A stretch of DNA of 64,000 bases from CAVTWH01 sp963794685 (GTDB lineage: Bacteria; Actinomycetota; Actinomycetes; Mycobacteriales; Micromonosporaceae): contig CAWCFK010000013.1 of assembly GCA_963794685.1 (NCBI GenBank), positions 326,819 to 390,818 on the forward strand. The letters run 5' to 3'. Position 1 is the stretch's first letter, and each line of letters starts with the position of its first letter. Below the pieces are notes generated by a model. That model saw only the letters and a list, made by a program, of their open reading frames with translations. It was not told the DNA's origin and did no database searches. The position numbers and the translations under genes are program-made. Positions 39,469-48,652 of this stretch are shown here, one piece after another.

Positions 39469-39669
39469 TCACCGCGTCCGGCGGTCGGTGCCGGCTGCCG
39501 GACGCGGCGTCCGACAGCGGGCAGGCCCAGCACAAGGATGATCCGGAGATGCGTCCCCCGACCGCTGTGCGTCATCGCGGGCAAGCGCCAGCTCGTGCAC
39601 CCAGCGCGCGACCGCCTCGCCCCGGCGTCCCGGGCGGGTGCTTCCGATGATTACGCCTACCTTGATCAT
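39469..39669 (-). pseudogene. N-terminal remnant of an NADPH-dependent FMN reductase
   Basis: Begins MIKVGVIIGSTRPGRRGEAVARWVHELA, the flavin-phosphate loop and first helix of NADPH-dependent FMN reductases (usually about 180 aa), after an AGGA ribosome site. After about 33 residues all resemblance stops, and the frame ends at residue 66. The rest of the enzyme, including the NADPH site, is absent. Confidence 0.7.
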
Positions 39670-39693
39670 GATCCTGGTCCTTTCGTGAGAGCT

Positions 39694-40104
39694 TCAGCAA
39701 CGGGCCCGGTGTGCACCGGCCGGTCCGGCGGCCTGGGCCAGCGTCAGCTGGGTCAGCGGCAGGATCATGCCGCCGCCCAGCCCCTGGACCACCCGGAAGC
39801 TGACCAGCGCGCCCGCCGAGCCGGCCAGCCCGCACAGCACCGACCCGACGAGGAACAGACCCGTTGCGCAGATCCACATCCGCCGCGCCCCGAAGCGCGC
39901 CGCCGACCAGCCGACCAGCGGGATCACCGCGGCCATAGCCAACACGTACGCTGTGGTCACCCACTGCACGACGAGCAGCGTCGCCCCGAACTCGCGACGC
40001 AACTCGTCCAGCGCCACCGCGACGATCGTGGTGTCGAGCAGCGCCGCCATCGCGCCGGCCAGCAGGGTAGCGGCCAGCGGTGCGAGCCTGGGCGAGTCGG
40101 TCAC
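39694..40104 (-). pseudogene. Truncated MFS drug transporter (DHA2-type N-terminus)
   Basis: 136 residues remain of a transporter that normally has about 470 and 14 membrane segments. The N-terminus is intact: LLDTTIVAVALDEL in helix 1, WVTTAYVLAMAAVIPLVGW, the loop FGARRM, and RVVQGLGGGMILPLTQLTLA. It then runs into unrelated residues and a stop. Its GTG overlaps the stop of the reductase gene upstream by 4 bp, so the ancestral operon was oxidoreductase, MFS, FMN reductase. Four helices cannot form a transport path. Confidence 0.8.
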
Positions 40105-41054
40105 GGGATCAGCAGTGTCTTGCCGGTTGTCTCGCGCGCCTCGATCGCCCGGTGCGCCTGCGCTGCCTCGGCCAGCGCGAACGTCTGGCCGATGACCGGG
40201 GTCAACCGACCGGCCGCGGCATGGCCGAGCGCCTCCACCGCGAACGCCCGCAACTGTTCCGGGGTCGGCAAACCATTCGACGGTACGGTCGTCACCGCGT
40301 CTCCCGGCTGGGTCCAGGAACCGGAAGCCATGCCGTAGACGCTGATCCGGCCGCCAGGACGCAACGCGGTCAGCCCCTGAGCGCCGATCTGCCCGCCCAC
40401 TCCGTCGAAGATCAGGTCGACGCCCTCGCCGCCGGTCAGCTCCATGACCTCATCGGCCCAGTCGGGCTCCGCGTAGTCCACGTACGCCGTGGCGCCGTGC
40501 GAGGTCACCACGTCGGCCTTCCCGGCCCCGCGCGCGGCCCCGATCACCGTCGCGCCCGCGCCGGCGGCCAACTGCACCAGCAGCACGCCCAGCCCACCCG
40601 CCGCCGCCTCGACCAGGACCCACTCGCCGGGCTGGACCTTCGCCTGCTGATGCAGCATGACGGCGGTGCGCCCGTCGGCCAGCAGGGCCACCGCGTCGCG
40701 CAGATCGATCCCGTAGGGCACCGGAATGACGTCGGCCGCCGCCGCGACAGCCAGCTCGGCATAGCCGCCCGTGCCGCCGGTCGTGGTCACCACGGGTGTG
40801 CCGATCAGCGCGGCATCCACCTCGGGGCCGACCCGGGAGATCCTGCCGCCGACGCCGTTGCCGGGGATGCGCGGCAGCGGCGGCTTCTGGCGCGCCGCCG
40901 GGCCCTCGCCGGCCCGGATCTGGGTCTCCACGAACGTGATCCCGGCGAAATCGACCTCGACCAGCACCTGCCCCCGGCCGGCGACCGGATCCTCGACCTC
41001 GGTCAGTTCCAACACCTCCGGGCCGCCGAACCGGCGCATCACCACAGCGCGCAC
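40101..41054 (-). CDS. Zinc-independent MDR oxidoreductase (quinone reductase-like)
   Basis: A 317-residue medium-chain dehydrogenase/reductase. N-terminal RAVVMRRFGGPEVLEL, LPRIPGNGVGGRI, the nucleotide-binding AAAGGLGVLLVQLA and C-terminal ETTGKTLLIP are typical of the NADPH:quinone reductase group; no zinc-ligand cluster is present. GTG 41054 is chosen for GGAGGGGAG 7 bp upstream; a TTG at 41072 is less likely. Divergent from a TetR gene with two palindromic operator sites between them, so probably repressed by that TetR and induced by an electrophile or quinone (inference). Confidence 0.9.
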   Translation of the reverse strand: MRAVVMRRFGGPEVLELTEVEDPVAGRGQVLVEVDFAGITFVETQIRAGEGPAARQKPPLPRIPGNGVGGRISRVGPEVDAALIGTPVVTTTGGTGGYAELAVAAAADVIPVPYGIDLRDAVALLADGRTAVMLHQQAKVQPGEWVLVEAAAGGLGVLLVQLAAGAGATVIGAARGAGKADVVTSHGATAYVDYAEPDWADEVMELTGGEGVDLIFDGVGGQIGAQGLTALRPGGRISVYGMASGSWTQPGDAVTTVPSNGLPTPEQLRAFAVEALGHAAAGRLTPVIGQTFALAEAAQAHRAIEARETTGKTLLIP

Positions 41055-41073
41055 AACGCGTCTCCCCTCCAAT

Positions 41074-41090
41074 CGGAGTGTTTCGCTCCG
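41074..41090. promoter_or_regulatory. TetR operator copy 1 (imperfect 17-bp palindrome)
   Basis: CGGAGTGTTTCGCTCCG: outer arms CGGAG/CTCCG are perfect. It is 20 bp upstream of the reductase GTG and overlaps that gene's likely start region. It shares length and arms with the second copy at 41109. Confidence 0.75.
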
Positions 41091-41108
41091 CTCAGGACGA
41101 CGCTATAA

Positions 41109-41125
41109 CGGAGCGGACCGCTCCG
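41109..41125. promoter_or_regulatory. TetR operator copy 2 (perfect 17-bp palindrome)
   Basis: CGGAGCGGACCGCTCCG, a perfect inverted repeat around a central A. Centre-to-centre distance to the first copy is 35 bp. It lies immediately after TATAAC (41104-41109), which could be the -10 box for the rightward tetR gene, so binding there would block both promoters. Confidence 0.8.
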
Positions 41126-41144
41126 CAAGAAGTATGATCGGCGC

Positions 41145-41810
41145 ATGCCCGCATCACGCCGCCGAGCACCGCGCCAAGCCGAGGCGGAACGCAACGACCA
41201 GGCACTGCTCACAGCAGCCCGCGAGGTCATCGCCGCCGACGGCGCGCACGCCTCGGTGGCCGCCATCGCCGCCCGCGCCGGCGTCGGCATCGGCTCCCTC
41301 TACCGGCGTTACCGGACCAAGGACGAGCTGTTCCAGCACCTGGCCGCACTGTCCGTCGAGCACTCCAACCAGGCGGCCGAGCGCGGGCTGGCCGCCGAGG
41401 ACCCGTGGGACGGCCTCGCCGGGTTCATCACCGCCAGCGTCGAGTTCGGGCAGGGATCGCTGGGCCCGATCGCCGGCACCATCCCGGTCACCGACGAGAT
41501 GTGGGCCAACGCCGAGCGCTACGACCAACTGCTGGCCGCGCTCATGAAACGCGCTCACGACGCCGCCGTGCTGCGGCCCGACGTCACCCCGGTCGACATC
41601 TCGGTGCTGATCGAGCAGCTGGGCACGCCCCCGTTGCTCGATCAGCTACGCCGGCAGGGGCGCGACGACCTGATCGACGCCGCCACCGCCGCGCGCCGCC
41701 GCATGATCACCATCGCCCTCGACGGGCTGCGAAGCGTCCATTCCCACCCGCTGCCCGGCGATGCTCCGGATTCCCGGCTGTTCACCGAGCGCTGGCGCCA
41801 CGACGACTGA
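41145..41810 (+). CDS. TetR/AcrR-family repressor
   Basis: 221 residues. The N-terminal helix-turn-helix is typical: ALLTAAREVIAADGAHASV, then IAARAGVGIGSLYRRYRTKDELF. The C-terminal ligand domain ends with VTPVDISVLIEQLG-type helices seen in SbtR-like regulators. ATG start. It faces the MDR oxidoreductase gene across two CGGAG-armed palindromes and most likely represses both itself and that gene. Confidence 0.92.
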   Translation: MPASRRRAPRQAEAERNDQALLTAAREVIAADGAHASVAAIAARAGVGIGSLYRRYRTKDELFQHLAALSVEHSNQAAERGLAAEDPWDGLAGFITASVEFGQGSLGPIAGTIPVTDEMWANAERYDQLLAALMKRAHDAAVLRPDVTPVDISVLIEQLGTPPLLDQLRRQGRDDLIDAATAARRRMITIALDGLRSVHSHPLPGDAPDSRLFTERWRHDD

Positions 41811-41818
41811 GCGCCTCG

Positions 41819-42109
41819 CTATCCCGGCGGCAATCCGCGGCCCGGCCCTTCGAGCTGCTCGCGCAGCGCCTGCCAGGTCAGCCGCTCGGCGCGGGAGAGC
41901 CGTACGGCCGGTCCCGGCGCGCTCGGATGCGGGGCGACCGGGCCGGATACGGCGCCCAGCGCACCCAGCGCCCGCATACCGCTTCGGACGAGAGCCACTA
42001 CCAGGACCCGAAGCTGCCGCCGACCGCACACCTCGCGAGGTTCGCAGACGGCGCTCGAGCCGCGCTGAAGATCGCGCGGACCGTCTCCGGAGCGCCCATC
42101 GACGGTCAT
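41819..42109 (-). CDS. Hypothetical small protein, doubtful
   Basis: A 96-residue frame. Only the C-terminal third, LSRAERLTWQALREQLEG, looks like real protein: helical, with GC-rich third positions. The N-terminal part is low-complexity and has no ribosome site. It could be a small gene read from an internal start or the remnant of a larger one. The rest of the gap 41811-42145, between convergent genes, shows nothing else. Confidence 0.25.
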   Translation of the reverse strand: MTVDGRSGDGPRDLQRGSSAVCEPREVCGRRQLRVLVVALVRSGMRALGALGAVSGPVAPHPSAPGPAVRLSRAERLTWQALREQLEGPGRGLPPG

Positions 42110-42145
42110 GCCTAGAAACGAACCCGGGCCGGGGTACCAGAAGGA

Positions 42146-44398
42146 CTACTGCCCGAAGGTGGACAAGATCGATGGGACATCCCGTCGAAGCCTTGGATGT
42201 GCCCGGTCCTTGACAAGGCGACGGCAGTCCGCTGACCCCAGCGGGCGGCACAGGTGATATCCCTGACCGAGCGTACAACCCATGCCGACGAGCGCCCGCT
42301 GCTGACGGGAGCCCTCAATGCCCTCGGCGACAACCTCCAGGCTCAGTGCCCGGGCCAGGTCGATGACAGCCTGCACCACCGCCCGGTCCTCGCTGGACTC
42401 GCACACGTCAGCAACGAACGTACGGTCGACCTTCAACTGATCAACGGGGAACTTGCGCAGATGGGACAGCGAGGAGTACCCCGTGCCGAAGTCGTCCAGC
42501 GCGATCCGCACCCCGAGGTCCCGCAGGGAGCGCAGGTGGCGCAGGGCCAGCGCCGGGTCGGTCAACAGGGCGGTCTCGGTCAGTTCGACCGTCAACGCGC
42601 TCCCCGGCAGGGCCGCGGCGGCGAGCGCCTGCTCGACCTTCTCCACGAAGTCGTGGTCGGTGATCTCGCGGGGGGACAGGTTGACACTGACCGTCAACTC
42701 AGGAGCCGACAAGCGCAGCACGGCCAGTTCAGTCAGCGCCTCACGCAGCACCCACCGTCCGATGTCGGCGATCAGCGCTATCTCCTCGGCGACCGGGACG
42801 AACACGACCGGGGAGACCTGCCCGCGAACGGGCTGCTCCCAGCGCAACAGTGCCTCGATGCCGTACAGGGCCCCCGTTTCCAGCGCAACGATAGGCTGGT
42901 AGTTGAGGGTGAACTGTCCGGCGCTGAAGGCCGTCTTCAGGTCAGCCTGAAAGTCCAGTCGGGCAACGGCATCGGTGTGCATCGCCGGTTTGAAAACGAC
43001 CGGCCGCCCGGAAGTCTTCTTCGCCCGGTACATCGCCAGATCCGCATTGCTCAACAACTCCACCGCCGTGCACTCCACCGCGGCTGCTGCCACACCGATG
43101 CTCGCGCCGATGTACACGGTCCGTCCGGCGATCAGGAACGGTTCGGCGACCCGGGCCGCGATGCGTTCGGCGATCTGGCAGGCTGCCTCGGTCGACTGAC
43201 CCTCGAGCAGGACGGCGAACTCGTCACCGCCGAGTCTGGCGGCGAGATCGGATGCCCGCAGCGTTGTCCGGATGCGGCCGGCAACCTCGGTCAACAGCTC
43301 GTCCCCGGCGCGATGCCCCAAGCTGTCGTTGACCGCCTTGAACCGGTCCAGATCGATGAACAGGACAATGACCGGGTCGCTGCCGGCGTCGGACAGGGAG
43401 CGTTCCAGGCGTTCCAGAAACAACGCGCGGTTGGGCAGCCCGGTGAGCGGATCACGATACGCCTCGCGCATGGCTTCAACGGTGCGGGCATCGGTGAGCG
43501 CTATGCTGATCTGCTGTGCGAAGGCCACCAGCATGGACGCCTGGTGCTCGTCCGCCTCGGCCGCAGCCGGCTGGACCGCGACCAGGCTGCCCGCGGTCGA
43601 CCCGCTGACGTGGACCGGGACGGCGTGCAGCGCACCCTCCGGGCTGTCCGACACCGGGCACTGGACCATCTCGCCGGCGACCATCGCAGCGGAAGCGGCG
43701 CCGAGGGCGGCACCGGTGGCCGTCGGCGGCCACCGAAAGCTACCTGCCATGATCAGGTTGGCGGGCTCCGTGGGATCGGCCAGCACCAGCGCGATACCGG
43801 CCTGCCCGAGCAGGTTGGAGGCGCCCGAGGTGACGGCCTCCAGTACCGAGTGCAGCGGCTCGCGCTGGGAGATCGCGCGCTGGATACCCAGCAGTGTCTC
43901 CAGCAGCAACTGTTGCTCCCGTACCGCCTCCAGCAGTTCCAGCCGGCGCGCGGCCTCCCGCTCGTGGTCCTCGCGCAGCGACCGCTCGACCGCAAGGGCG
44001 CGCAGGTTACGCAGGGCCAGGCCGAGGACCTGCGCCATGCCCTGCAGCATCTGGCGTTCCTCGGCAGACAACGGGTCGCTCATGCGGGCGACGAACAGGC
44101 ACCCGTCTATCGCGCTGCCGAGATCGGCGCCGCACGCGTAGGCCGTGCCGAGTTCCGGCAGTTCGACCGACGACGCCCCGCGCAGCACGGGCTCGACGAC
44201 CGAGTCCGGCAGTCCGGCCGCCAGGCCGATCGTGCCCCGCCACTCGCCCCGGGCAGCCAGCCGCGCCGCACCCACTTCCGCGTCGAGGGCTTCGACCGCC
44301 CGTTCGACGGCCACCTTGATCGCGGTCTCCTCGTCCGAGGAGGCGCTGATCGCAGCAAAGTACTCGGTCAGCTGGTGCATCGACCAATGGAAGGCCAC
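42146..44398 (-). CDS. GAF-GGDEF-EAL cyclic-di-GMP signalling protein
   Basis: A 750-residue cytoplasmic protein without membrane segments. Two GAF-like sensor regions (about 1-150 and 170-310) precede a diguanylate cyclase domain (DPLTGLPNRALF, then the intact active site RLGGDEFAV) and a phosphodiesterase domain (intact GIEALLRW; also DDFGTGYSSL, VDQLKVD and VVAEGIE). Both catalytic signatures are complete, so it may make or degrade c-di-GMP depending on the GAF ligand. GTG start 11 bp after the FIST gene ends; the pair is probably co-transcribed and the FIST protein may feed it a signal. Confidence 0.93.
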   Translation of the reverse strand: MAFHWSMHQLTEYFAAISASSDEETAIKVAVERAVEALDAEVGAARLAARGEWRGTIGLAAGLPDSVVEPVLRGASSVELPELGTAYACGADLGSAIDGCLFVARMSDPLSAEERQMLQGMAQVLGLALRNLRALAVERSLREDHEREAARRLELLEAVREQQLLLETLLGIQRAISQREPLHSVLEAVTSGASNLLGQAGIALVLADPTEPANLIMAGSFRWPPTATGAALGAASAAMVAGEMVQCPVSDSPEGALHAVPVHVSGSTAGSLVAVQPAAAEADEHQASMLVAFAQQISIALTDARTVEAMREAYRDPLTGLPNRALFLERLERSLSDAGSDPVIVLFIDLDRFKAVNDSLGHRAGDELLTEVAGRIRTTLRASDLAARLGGDEFAVLLEGQSTEAACQIAERIAARVAEPFLIAGRTVYIGASIGVAAAAVECTAVELLSNADLAMYRAKKTSGRPVVFKPAMHTDAVARLDFQADLKTAFSAGQFTLNYQPIVALETGALYGIEALLRWEQPVRGQVSPVVFVPVAEEIALIADIGRWVLREALTELAVLRLSAPELTVSVNLSPREITDHDFVEKVEQALAAAALPGSALTVELTETALLTDPALALRHLRSLRDLGVRIALDDFGTGYSSLSHLRKFPVDQLKVDRTFVADVCESSEDRAVVQAVIDLARALSLEVVAEGIEGSRQQRALVGMGCTLGQGYHLCRPLGSADCRRLVKDRAHPRLRRDVPSILSTFGQ

Positions 44399-44409
44399 GG
44401 CAGGTCCGA

Positions 44410-45642
44410 TCAGGCCAGCGCAAGCGTCACGACGGTGAGGTGGTGCATGCCCCGGGCTCCCCGGGTTCGGGCGATCTCGCCGTAGGTGAAGAAGCCACCG
44501 AACGGCACATCACCGCCGGCCCTGGCCACGGCCGCGAGTTCGCGTTGCCGGTCAGCTTGTCCCAGCATGACCTTGCGGACGCCGCAGTTGAACAGCAGCA
44601 GCCCACGCGGCTTCGCGCCGTCGAGATTCTCGATCGCCTGCGCGCAGGACGCTGCGGCAGCCTCGACAAGCGCCTCGTCGTCGGGCTCCATCAACCAGAC
44701 CAGCGCCCCCTGGGGTACGTCGGCCAGGCACAGCAGTGAACCATCCTGTACCTCTCCGTCGTGCACCACGCGGATGTCCTCTCCGGTGCGCCGGGACATG
44801 CCCAGCGGGCTGCCGAAAGCACGGATGCGGAAGGCGCCGGGATCGTCCAGCAGATTCCGGTCCGCACCGATCCAGTCCAGGTACGCGTCCAGGGCCGGAC
44901 GGCCGTCGAGTTGGTAGACCCGCCCCCCACTGCTGCTCGTCACCACCGCCGGCTCGCCGACTTTGCGCCAACCGTGCGCGATGCCCACGCCGAAGCCGCC
45001 GACCGAACCGAGGCCGACACCGACAACCGCATCCGTCAGGATCTCCACACCGGCCACGTCACCGAGGAACTGGTACGTCCTGGTATAGGTCAGGTCGTCG
45101 CCCGCGCAGCCGCCGACCATGGGCACGCTGGCACCGAGCACCCCGTAGGCGCCGCGCACCACCTCGTGCTGCTCCCCCACCAGCCCGTCGCAGAGCAGCA
45201 GGCAGATCCGGTTCGGCGCCGTCAGCGTTCCGACGGTGCCTGCCGCCTCGGCACCCGCCTCCCGCCGGCGGGCGGACACGTTCCGCCCTACCTGAGCTCG
45301 GACCTGCAGACCCGGACCACCCAGCGCCACGACGACGACGCCGCCGGTCGGGGCGTCCGGCCCGACCGCCACAACCTCACCCATCGAGGTGCATCCGGCG
45401 ATCACCGTACCGTCACTGGCACACGAGCGGACGCCGTCCAAGAGCCTTTCAAGGTCATAACTGGTGGGGGCGAATACCAGCAACAGTGCCGCCACCCGCC
45501 CATTGACCGCCTGCTCGGCAGCGAGCCGACCGGCCGTCAGATCATCGCTGTCGGCGCTGTATCCCGGCCCCATCCAGCACGAGGCGACACTCGTGGTCTC
45601 GTCCGTCCTATCGGCAGCCATTCGATAATCCAGTGTCGACAC
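44410..45642 (-). CDS. FIST-domain sensory protein
   Basis: A 410-residue protein with FIST_N (SCWMGPGYSADSDDLTAGRLAAEQ, VIAGCTSMGEV, PMVGGCAGDDL) and FIST_C (GVRKVMLG, then PFGGFFTYGEIA near the end). FIST domains are thought to bind small ligands and usually partner with signalling domains. Here the output is probably the c-di-GMP protein directly downstream. GTG start with GAGG about 10 bp upstream; an ATG at 45621 is possible. Confidence 0.92.
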   Translation of the reverse strand: MSTLDYRMAADRTDETTSVASCWMGPGYSADSDDLTAGRLAAEQAVNGRVAALLLVFAPTSYDLERLLDGVRSCASDGTVIAGCTSMGEVVAVGPDAPTGGVVVVALGGPGLQVRAQVGRNVSARRREAGAEAAGTVGTLTAPNRICLLLCDGLVGEQHEVVRGAYGVLGASVPMVGGCAGDDLTYTRTYQFLGDVAGVEILTDAVVGVGLGSVGGFGVGIAHGWRKVGEPAVVTSSSGGRVYQLDGRPALDAYLDWIGADRNLLDDPGAFRIRAFGSPLGMSRRTGEDIRVVHDGEVQDGSLLCLADVPQGALVWLMEPDDEALVEAAAASCAQAIENLDGAKPRGLLLFNCGVRKVMLGQADRQRELAAVARAGGDVPFGGFFTYGEIARTRGARGMHHLTVVTLALA

Positions 45643-45759
45643 CCGATTTACCTCGGCTCTAGGAAGGGACTGGGACAGTCTAGATCTGAAGCCGTTCGGC
45701 GCTCAACCGTCAGCGACCTGGTATAGATGTCGATCTAGTCGTCAGGTGAGGGGGTCAGA

Positions 45760-47220
45760 TTAGAATGGATAAGTCGGCGGCTTGCTGCGCACGGTCACCC
45801 AGCGCGTCTCGGTGAACGCCTCGATGTTCGCCTCGGCTCCCCCGAATCGTGACCCGGTACCAGAGCCCGCGATGCCGCCGAATGGGATGTTCGCCTCGTC
45901 GGCCACCGTCTGATCGTTGATGTGGACGATGCCGGTCGGCATCCGGTCGGCCAGCGCCAGCCCCTTCATCACGTCGCGCGTGACGATGCCCAGCGACAAT
46001 CCATAGTCGGTGGCGGTGGCGAGGCGTACCAACTCCTCCTCGTCGGAGAACCGCAGCACCGGCGCGACCGGGCCGAAGATCTCCTCGGTCACCGCCGGTG
46101 CGCTCGGCGGAACATCGGCGAGGACGGTGGCCGAGTAGAACAGGTTCTCGTACGTGCCGCCCGCGGCGACCCGGGCGCCCCGCTCCACGCTCGCGGTCAC
46201 CAGCCCGTGCACCTTGTCCCGCTGGCCGGCGTCGATCAGCGGGCCGAGCGCGACCTGCCCGGCGGCTGGATCGCCGACCGGCAGGTTCGCTGCCTTCGCG
46301 GCCAGCCGCTCGACGAAGTCGTCGTGGACCCGCTCGTGCACGAGGTGCCGACCGGTGGTCATGCAGACCTGGCCCTGGTGGAAGAAGGCGCCGAAGGCGG
46401 CGAGGTTGGCCGCTTCGTCCACGTCGGCATCGTCGAGAACGACCAACGCGGAGTTGCCGCCCAGTTCGAGGTGGGCGCGCTTGAGGTGCCTGCCGGCCAG
46501 TTCCCCGACCTTGCGGCCGGCCGCCGTGGAGCCGGTGAACGAGATGACCGGTACCAGCGGATGCGTCACCATGGCTTCGCCCACGTCAGCCCCGCCGGGC
46601 AGCATCTGCAGGACGCCGGGCGGGAGGCCCGCCTCCTCGAAGATTCGCGCGAGGACAACCCCGCCGGTGACGGCGGTGCGCGGGTCGGGCTTGAGGATGA
46701 CCGAGTTGCCCAGGGCCAGCGCCGGTGCCACGGAACGGATGCCCAGGATGATGGGCACGTTGAACGGGGAGATGACGCCGACCACGCCCGCCGGCACCCG
46801 GCGCGCCATGGACAGCCGGGGCTCCTCGCTGGGCAGCAGCTGCCCGTACGGGCGACTGGGCAGGGCGGCCGCCTCGTAGCACTCCTGCTCCGCCACGTGC
46901 AGAGCGAAGCCGGCCATGGCCGGAACCGCGCCCACCTCGCGCACGTTCCACCACGAGATCTCCTCGGCGTGCTTGGCCCACAACGCCGCCGCGGCGCGTA
47001 GCACGGCTGCCCGCTGCACATGGGGAGCGGCTGCCCAGGCGCGCTGCGCATCGGCGGCGCTCTCCGCAGCCTTGGCCACATCGTCGGCGGTGGCTCGCCC
47101 TATCTCGCCGAGGCGGCCACCCGTCGCCGGCTCGAGGACGTCGATGGAGCCTCCCGAGCCGGGTACCCAGTCTCCGCCCAGAAAGATCCGATTCGTCCAG
47201 GTCTCTTTAGATAGGAACAT
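45760..47220 (-). CDS. NAD(P)-dependent aldehyde dehydrogenase (benzaldehyde/vanillin type)
   Basis: A 486-residue ALDH with NAD-site ISPFNVPIILGIRSVAPALALGNS, catalytic Glu in LELGGNSALVV and nucleophile Cys in GQVCMTTGR; TEEIFGPVAPVLRF and PFGGIAGSG complete the family set. The N-terminal pattern fits the aromatic-aldehyde subgroup. ATG 47220 is preceded by GGGGGGAG 6 bp away; the frame is open to 47277. It stands alone, so its substrate cannot be read from context. Confidence 0.92.
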   Translation of the reverse strand: MFLSKETWTNRIFLGGDWVPGSGGSIDVLEPATGGRLGEIGRATADDVAKAAESAADAQRAWAAAPHVQRAAVLRAAAALWAKHAEEISWWNVREVGAVPAMAGFALHVAEQECYEAAALPSRPYGQLLPSEEPRLSMARRVPAGVVGVISPFNVPIILGIRSVAPALALGNSVILKPDPRTAVTGGVVLARIFEEAGLPPGVLQMLPGGADVGEAMVTHPLVPVISFTGSTAAGRKVGELAGRHLKRAHLELGGNSALVVLDDADVDEAANLAAFGAFFHQGQVCMTTGRHLVHERVHDDFVERLAAKAANLPVGDPAAGQVALGPLIDAGQRDKVHGLVTASVERGARVAAGGTYENLFYSATVLADVPPSAPAVTEEIFGPVAPVLRFSDEEELVRLATATDYGLSLGIVTRDVMKGLALADRMPTGIVHINDQTVADEANIPFGGIAGSGTGSRFGGAEANIEAFTETRWVTVRSKPPTYPF

Positions 47221-47517
47221 GCCTGCTCCCCCCACGATAATGAATCCACCGACCGTAAGCTCTCGATCACCCAACAATCAATACGTCAGTTGAGGCAGAG
47301 GCTCCTGCGCTGACGATTCCATACGGGCACCGGACGCGACACCCGGCCGCCCCTTCAGGGATAGACCGTTGGCCCGGGCCGGCACCGTCACCCGGCGTTC
47401 AACGCCGCACGAGCGGGGTGCTCGACGCAGACGGCCGCCGGCACAGCGCCCCTCCGATCGCGGGCGTGGACGGGCGCCCAGCCGGCGGTCACGGGCCGGT
47501 AATAGGATATCGATCTT

Positions 47518-48264
47518 ATGGCGAGGATTCTGGTCACCGGCTCGACCGACGGGATAGGGCTGGAGACTGCGCGGACGCTGCAAGGGCTCGGCCATGACGT
47601 GGTGTTCCACGCGCGCAGCCACCAGCGGGCGGCCACGCTGGGGGGTACGGCCGAGGTGCTCGTCGCCGACCTCGGCTCGCTCGAGCAGACGCGGGCGATG
47701 GCCGCCGGGGCCGGCGAGTTCGACGTCGTGATCCACAATGCGGGCATCGGCGGCCAGGACGAGCGGCGCGAGAGCGGTGACGGGATCGAGCTCACATTCC
47801 ACGTCAACGTGCTCGCACCGTACCTGCTCACCGCGCTCATGCCGCGGCCGCAGCGCCTGGTGTACCTCACCTCCGGGCTCGAGTCGGTCGGCGTCGCCGA
47901 CCTCACCGACCTGCAGTACACCTCGAAGCCCTGGCACGGCATGCAGGCCTACAGCGACTCGAAGCTGCACGACGTCGCGCTGGCTCTGGCCGTGGCGCGG
48001 CGATGGCCCGAGGTGTACAGCAACGCCGTCGACCCGGGCTGGATCCGTACGAAACTCGGCGGCCCCAACGCCACCGACGACCTGCCGATCGGCGCCGCGA
48101 CCCAGGTCTGGCTGGCCGACGGTGCCGGCGACGCGCTCGTGACCGGCCGCTACCTCAAGTGGCGGCAAGAGTTGCACCCCAATCCTGCCGTGAACGACCT
48201 CGACTACCAGGATGGCCTGCTGCGCGCCTGTGCCGAACTGTCCGGCGTCGCGCTGCCCTCGTGA
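47518..48264 (+). CDS. Short-chain dehydrogenase/reductase
   Basis: A 248-residue SDR with cofactor motif TGSTDGIG (7-14), IHNAGIGG, catalytic Ser in VYLTSGLES and the active-site pair in YSDSK. It is closest to the retinol-dehydrogenase/WW-oxidoreductase-like branch by pattern (DLGSLEQTR after the nucleotide site). ATG start with AGGA upstream. No operon partner. Confidence 0.9.
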   Translation: MARILVTGSTDGIGLETARTLQGLGHDVVFHARSHQRAATLGGTAEVLVADLGSLEQTRAMAAGAGEFDVVIHNAGIGGQDERRESGDGIELTFHVNVLAPYLLTALMPRPQRLVYLTSGLESVGVADLTDLQYTSKPWHGMQAYSDSKLHDVALALAVARRWPEVYSNAVDPGWIRTKLGGPNATDDLPIGAATQVWLADGAGDALVTGRYLKWRQELHPNPAVNDLDYQDGLLRACAELSGVALPS

Positions 48265-48652
48265 GCAGACGCGGACAGCGGACGGTCGCTGTACGCCACA
48301 GTGAAGGTGCCGGTGCCTGAGGTGATGAATCCGTCACCCAATTTACTGCCATTTGCCCAAGTCTGCCCGTGGCCAGTGACCTGTCGTCGGTGATCTTTCC
48401 CTACGCACTGGTGTTCCGCCGCGGCGCGATGGTGCGGCCGTAGCCGCAATGAATGTCGAGAGACCGCGCGCCACTGTCAACTTCCGGGATCGCCTCCCAA
48501 TAGTTCCGATCTGCTGCAAATTCGCGGATTATGCATTGACGCTCATCATGGAATCCAGCGCTTATCCGAGTTTCCCGGACCGGTCACCGGGTACATCGGC
48601 ACCGCCCGTTGACCCGACAGGCGACAACGTCCCTCACGTCAAGAGGAGTGCG
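48265..48652. other. Intergenic region before the secreted GH114-like gene
   Basis: Nearly 390 bp. A frame in phase with the following gene is open from 48449, but it lacks coding bias and a ribosome site. A TTGACG at 48537 could be a -35 box, with no good -10 at the right distance. Nothing else recognised. Confidence 0.4.
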
